DNA from: an uncultured Opitutaceae bacterium
Lineage (GTDB): Bacteria; Verrucomicrobiota; Verrucomicrobiia; Opitutales; Opitutaceae
Assembly: GCA_937889545.1 (NCBI GenBank)
Contig: CALAOT010000001.1
Coordinates: forward strand, 1 to 48,435
Reading direction: 5' to 3'
Length of the DNA: 48,435 nucleotides
Below, piece by piece: positions 44,998-48,435 of the stretch (position 1 is the first letter of the stretch; each line of letters begins with the position of its first letter). Both the position numbers and the translations under genes were made by a program. Under the pieces are notes generated by a model. That model did not search any database. It was not told the origin of the DNA and saw nothing but the letters and a program-made list of their open reading frames with translations.

Positions 44998-45318
44998 AAA
45001 GGTCTTTCCGTATGGTGGTTACGACAAAGCGATTCGGGCAGCGGCTGCAGGGTGCCGTCCGTCCGGCGCCGTGCGCATGAGACCTGCCTCCCCGTCCGGC
45101 GAGGCGGTTCCAGGACGGTGCGCGAAAGATTCCATCGGGCTTCCATGCAAGGGGTTTGGTGAAAGACGCTGCCGCGACGACATAGTTGCGTCCAGCCGAG
45201 AGAAGCGCGCCCTAAGTTCCGACCGGCGCGAGTCGCCATCGCCAGCTCTCTTGACGGGATTCCCCAGATTGGGATGGTGGAGGCCTCGAGCGGTCCCGAG
45301 CCGCGGAAAGGCGAACTC
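44998..45318. other. 321-base divergent intergenic region
   Basis: This separates the efflux operon from methylglyoxal synthase. TTGACG at 45251-45256 could be a -35 for mgsA but no good -10 follows. CCGTCC (45092-45097) and GGACGG (45113-45118) form a weak dyad on the efflux side that could be an operator. No gene seen. Confidence 0.4.
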
Positions 45319-45786
45319 ATGAAATACAAGACGATTCAAATGGAGAAGAACAAGAAGATCGCGCTTGTCGCCCACGACAAAAAGAAGCGCGACCTGATCG
45401 AATGGGCCAAGTTCAACCGGGATCTCCTCGCCCACCACAAGGTCTACGCCACGGGCACGACGGGCGCCGCCCTGGAAAGGGAGCTGAAGTTCCACGTGAC
45501 GCGCCTCGAGAGCGGTCCCCTCGGGGGCGACCAGCAGATCGGCTCGAAGATTGTGGATGGCGAGATCGACTTCCTCATCTTCTTCTGGGATCCGCTCGAG
45601 CCCCAGCCGCACGATCCCGACGTGAAGGCGCTCCTGCGCATGGCGGTCGTCTGGAACATTCCCATCGCTTGCGACCGCTCCTCGGCCGACTTCATCATCT
45701 CCTCCCCGCTCATGGACTCCGTCTACGAGCGCATCGTGCCCGACTACTCGGAATACCGCAGCCGCCTGATCCCCGGCGAGCCCTAG
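45319..45786 (+). CDS. mgsA: Methylglyoxal synthase
   Basis: A 155-residue enzyme that converts dihydroxyacetone phosphate to methylglyoxal and phosphate, a bypass that relieves sugar-phosphate stress. It matches E. coli MgsA closely, including residue numbers: H19 (ALVAHD), D71 ([10 protein letters not shown], the catalytic base), H98 and D101 ([19 protein letters not shown]), with FFWDP and the phosphate-binding TGTTG conserved. Length 155 against 152 in E. coli. AAAGG at 45307-45311 is a good ribosome site for the ATG at 45319. Convergent with the SUMF1 fusion gene across 27 bases. Confidence 0.97.
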   Translation: MKYKTIQMEKNKKIALVAHDKKKRDLIEWAKFNRDLLAHHKVYATGTTGAALERELKFHVTRLESGPLGGDQQIGSKIVDGEIDFLIFFWDPLEPQPHDPDVKALLRMAVVWNIPIACDRSSADFIISSPLMDSVYERIVPDYSEYRSRLIPGEP

Positions 45787-45813
45787 GGAGCGCCGGCGAA
45801 GGCGTAGCGCGGG

Positions 45814-47997
45814 CTATTCGGAGTCCGAGGCGCAGCGGAAGCCGAGGGTGCCCGCCCGGTCCTTGGACGGGGCCATGAGCAGGTATTTTCCGTGTTCGTT
45901 TAGCTTGTACGCCTGCGGGAAATACCAGATCGAGGCCTGCGGCTGATAGTAGCTCCCGCCCCTCAAGACCGCAGCGCGCGTGTGGGCGTCCGTGAATTCG
46001 TCCGTCCATTGCCACACGTTTCCGGTCAGGTCCATCACGCCGAACGGGCTCGCCCCCGACGGATGGGCATCCACGTCGTCGGGGCCCGTGAGGTCCCTGC
46101 CCCTGTCCGGCTTCGGAACGGCTGCGCCGTCCCACTCGTTGCCCCAGGGATAGAGGCGGCCCTCCGCCCCCTGCGCGCAGTATTGCCACTCCCACTCGTG
46201 CGGAAGGCGCTTGCCCGCCCATTTCGCGTAGGCGCGCGCATCTTCCAGCGACACCCAGGTGACGGGCTTCCTCTCCCATCCGGGCCGCGGGCTGGCGCCG
46301 CTCCAGTCGCGAAGGAAATTGTGGCCGTCCGCCGGACTGTACCTCGAGGCGTCCAGGAACCTCTTGAAGTCCGCGTTCGTGACCGGATACCGGTCGATGT
46401 AGAAAGTCGCCACCTGCATGACATGGTCATGGCTGCGGCGCGGCGACGTCTCCCACGGGTACTGCACGTCCAGCCCCTCCCAGTCGGAGCCCTCGATCTC
46501 GATCCCCGACACCCGGAATTCGAAGCGCCCGCCCGGGATTTTCAGCATCCCGTCCGGCGGCGACGAGGCCGGCTTCGACGGCGGCACATCGCTCATGCGC
46601 TGGGGCAGCACATGCCACTCATGCGAAAAGGCCGCGAGCGGCCGCGCCGTCAGCGCAGCCATCTTTCCCAGATACCTGTCGAGATTGGGGACGGCCGCGC
46701 CGGGGTCGACCGCGAGCACGGCCCCATATCCCTGGCCTTCCATCTCAAAGGCGAGGGTCGCCGTGCCGCCGCTCACTTCCGGGTCGAGCCCGACGCCGTT
46801 CCATGCGTCGAAGTACCGGCGCCCGTCGGCGTGCGGCACGCTGATCTGGCGCCCGGAGACCGCGAACTCGTTCTGGTTCACGAGCAGCCAGAGGGTCACG
46901 CCCTCCAGCGGGAACTTTGTCCCGAAGACCCCGTATCGGAGCGTGGGCGCAAACGGCTCCCAGTCCGGGCACACCAGAAGGTCTGCGAACTGGCGCTCGA
47001 CCGTCGCGACTCGCCGCAGCGCCTCGGCGTCTCGGTCCGTGATCTGGTTCCAGATGCCCCAGATATTCTCCCAGCTGACATAGCCGATCCCGTTGAAGAA
47101 TGCGGCGTGCAGGTCGCGGGTCTTGTCGCGCGCCCAGCGGTCCGAGATATTTGGCATATGCCTTGATTCCAGCCACTTCTGCTTGTTGGCCGTGGGCGTG
47201 AATTCAAAATCGAAATAGGCCCAGCTCTGGTTGTTCCAGATGAGCCCCTCGTCGGCCGAAGGCGGCATCTCCGGCTCGAAGACGACGGGATGGCCCGTCT
47301 TGTCCGAGGCCACGCGGTAGGCGCGCGGCAGACCCGAGAATGTGTCGCCGTTGACCCCGTCGACGCCGGCCTCGGCCATCAGCTCGGCCGTGACCGTCCA
47401 GTGCGGGGCGCCCGGGTCGCGCGTGCCGTTGTCCCACGCCATCGTGGGGAGAAGCACGCGGACGTTGCGCCTGTGAAACTGCTCCACGGCCCTGCGCAGG
47501 GCCGCCACCCCGCCGGGCAGGTCGCGCACCAGGTCCCATTGGTTGCGGTTATCGATGCCGATGTTCGGATAGACCGGCCACAGCAGCACGCTGTCGATGC
47601 CGCCGTAGCGCGCCTCGAGGTCGTCCAGGTACCGGTCGACGGTCCACCGGTTGAGCTCCGGGTCAAAGAGGGTGCGCTCCTCGACCATCACCTGCGGGGA
47701 GATGAAGTTGCGCTGGGCCCATCGGAGCTCGGGGCGGCGGTACTCGGAATCGTCGTAACCCATGCGGATCCTGTGCTCCGCGCGCCACAGCCTCATGTCG
47801 CGCAGCCAAGCGTCCCGGTCCGCCGCCGGGTCATTCCTGAATCCGAAAAGGTCGCTCACCCACTCCGGCCTGCCCGGGCCCTGCCCCGGGCCCGGAATCT
47901 GGTTCCCCCGCGGCTGGTGGTCCGTGTCCTGGGCCGAGGCGGCGCCGACGGCGATTAGGGCGGCTGCGAGGCATCGCGGGAGTGAAAGGCTCTTCAT
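45814..47997 (-). CDS. Secreted fusion: TIM-barrel-like N-terminal region plus SUMF1/FGE-like domain
   Basis: A 727-residue secreted protein. Signal peptide 1-22. Residues about 60-440 look like a glycosidase-type barrel (IDSVLLWPVYPNIGIDNRNQ, VDGVNGDTFSGLPRAYRV, VVFEPEMPPSADEGLIW), but no GH family is certain. Residues about 480-727 are a formylglycine-generating-enzyme-like (SUMF1) domain: MLKIPGGRFEFRV, TWVSLEDARAYAKWAGKRLP, GNVWQWTDEF, RGGSYY, GTLGFRCASDSE. The active-site cysteine pair of true sulfatase-activating enzymes is absent (the segment after RGGSYY has none), so it is unlikely to make formylglycine; such domains often serve as binding scaffolds. Start ATG 47997 has GAG upstream; ATG 48003 is possible. 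Confidence 0.8.
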   Translation of the reverse strand: MKSLSLPRCLAAALIAVGAASAQDTDHQPRGNQIPGPGQGPGRPEWVSDLFGFRNDPAADRDAWLRDMRLWRAEHRIRMGYDDSEYRRPELRWAQRNFISPQVMVEERTLFDPELNRWTVDRYLDDLEARYGGIDSVLLWPVYPNIGIDNRNQWDLVRDLPGGVAALRRAVEQFHRRNVRVLLPTMAWDNGTRDPGAPHWTVTAELMAEAGVDGVNGDTFSGLPRAYRVASDKTGHPVVFEPEMPPSADEGLIWNNQSWAYFDFEFTPTANKQKWLESRHMPNISDRWARDKTRDLHAAFFNGIGYVSWENIWGIWNQITDRDAEALRRVATVERQFADLLVCPDWEPFAPTLRYGVFGTKFPLEGVTLWLLVNQNEFAVSGRQISVPHADGRRYFDAWNGVGLDPEVSGGTATLAFEMEGQGYGAVLAVDPGAAVPNLDRYLGKMAALTARPLAAFSHEWHVLPQRMSDVPPSKPASSPPDGMLKIPGGRFEFRVSGIEIEGSDWEGLDVQYPWETSPRRSHDHVMQVATFYIDRYPVTNADFKRFLDASRYSPADGHNFLRDWSGASPRPGWERKPVTWVSLEDARAYAKWAGKRLPHEWEWQYCAQGAEGRLYPWGNEWDGAAVPKPDRGRDLTGPDDVDAHPSGASPFGVMDLTGNVWQWTDEFTDAHTRAAVLRGGSYYQPQASIWYFPQAYKLNEHGKYLLMAPSKDRAGTLGFRCASDSE

Positions 47998-48140
47998 AGG
48001 CATCTCGGGGCTGCTTTGAGCTCCGAAGAAAGGTAATGGCGGAGGGGATGTCCATCCAGATGCTCCGGGGCAACCGAGCTGCCCGCATTCCGATAGGAAA
48101 AAGTTGGACCCCCCGAGTTCCGTGCCGAATATGCCCTGCG

Positions 48141-48386
48141 ATGCCCGAAACAACCTGGACCGCGGCCGACCGGTACATCACGGACCAGCTTGGCCAGTCC
48201 GACGGCGCATTGCACGCGGCCCTGGCCGACAGCGCGGATCCGGGCGTCCGGGACATGTGCCGCTTCATGGAAATGATCGCCGCCGAGCCCCGCGTCAGCG
48301 CGACGGCCATCCAGACCGTCGGCAGCAAGGGCTACGACGGCTTCGCGGTCGTCCTTGTCACGGGGGAGGCCGGACCGGCGCCGTGA
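48141..48386 (+). CDS. Internally deleted O-methyltransferase remnant (81 residues)
   Basis: The first ~31 residues (TWTAADRYITDQLGQSDGAL) match the N-terminal helix of class I SAM-dependent O-methyltransferases, and residues about 32-75 (FMEMIAAEPRVSATAIQTVG, then SKGYDGFAVVLVTG) match the last strands of the same family. The central SAM-binding Rossmann core, about 140 residues in normal ~220-residue members, is missing without a frame change. The junction lies at ALADSADPGVRD. It cannot bind SAM as drawn. It could be a recent deletion relic, a small regulatory protein, or an assembly error. Its stop overlaps a GTG start (GTGA). Confidence 0.6.
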   Translation: MPETTWTAADRYITDQLGQSDGALHAALADSADPGVRDMCRFMEMIAAEPRVSATAIQTVGSKGYDGFAVVLVTGEAGPAP

Positions 48387-48435
48387 GCCGCGCCGTCCTC
48401 GCGCTCCTCGCAGCCGCCGCGTTGCTGCCGCTGGC
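48383..48435 (+). CDS. Start of a secreted protein (cut by the window edge)
   Basis: A GTG at 48383 overlaps the preceding stop and opens MSRAVLALLAAAALLPLA, a typical signal-peptide core that runs off the right edge. Only 17 codons are visible, so the product is unknown; the overlap suggests it is co-translated with the methyltransferase remnant. Confidence 0.5.
   Translation, partial: MSRAVLALLAAAALLPL

Noticed and set aside
1..48435. CRISPR arrays, tRNA/rRNA genes, insertion sequences, prophage or att sites
   Set aside because: No regularly spaced repeats, no tRNA-like cloverleaf, no transposase or integrase-like protein was found on reading both strands.

Overview
The window is GC-rich (roughly two thirds G+C) bacterial chromosome of a Gram-negative, heterotrophic organism with a periplasm and outer membrane. 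It has Tat-type signal peptides, a lipoprotein outer-membrane efflux factor, c-type cytochromes and a beta-barrel ending in Phe. The mix of a Tat-exported Gfo/Idh oxidoreductase, a TMTC-like TPR membrane protein, a PocR-AraC regulator, a TIR-TolB-like fusion, GH26 and a SUMF1-domain protein most resembles Verrucomicrobiota (Opitutales-like). That placement is inferred from gene content and was not measured. No tRNA, rRNA, CRISPR array, insertion sequence or phage gene was seen.

Layout. 0.1-5 kb: Gfo/Idh oxidoreductase, a two-subunit molybdenum hydroxylase on the minus strand, and an acyl-ACP thioesterase. 5-10.7 kb: TMTC-like TPR protein, TIR membrane protein, acyltransferase-3, and an isochorismatase-fold hydrolase. 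10.9-18.2 kb: a giant AsmA-like protein, the broken 3' part of a CocE/NonD hydrolase, a stand-alone GltD-like flavoprotein, and malic enzyme. 18.5-20.7 kb: a three-gene operon of a small membrane protein, a B12-domain radical SAM enzyme and a second small membrane protein. 20.8-22.3 kb: secreted GH26 glycosidase. 22.5-29.6 kb: one tightly packed minus-strand electron-transfer operon. It runs in the order monohaem cytochrome c, FAD/[4Fe-4S] NAD(P)-type oxidoreductase, Rieske protein, fused cytochrome b, membrane-anchored hexahaem cytochrome c, and a Cyc2-like outer-membrane cytochrome-porin, with a PocR-AraC regulator just upstream. 30.7-35.9 kb: unrecognised envelope proteins, including one with three internal domain copies. 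35.9-45 kb: a complete MdtABC-type RND efflux operon with its outer-membrane factor. 45.3-48.4 kb: methylglyoxal synthase, a secreted TIM-barrel-like/SUMF1 fusion, an O-methyltransferase reduced to its two ends, and the start of a secreted protein at the right edge.

How the parts work together. The most interesting unit is the 22.5-29.6 kb operon. It places an outer-membrane haem porin, soluble and membrane-bound periplasmic c haems, a quinol-oxidising Rieske/cytochrome b core and a pyridine-nucleotide flavoprotein under apparently common control. That is a physically continuous candidate path between the cell exterior, the quinone pool and NAD(P). Direction of flow (external electron uptake, external electron disposal, or a branched bc complex) cannot be decided from sequence. 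Several convergent gene pairs end in short GC-rich hairpins without T-tracts, or overlap at a shared CTAG stop.
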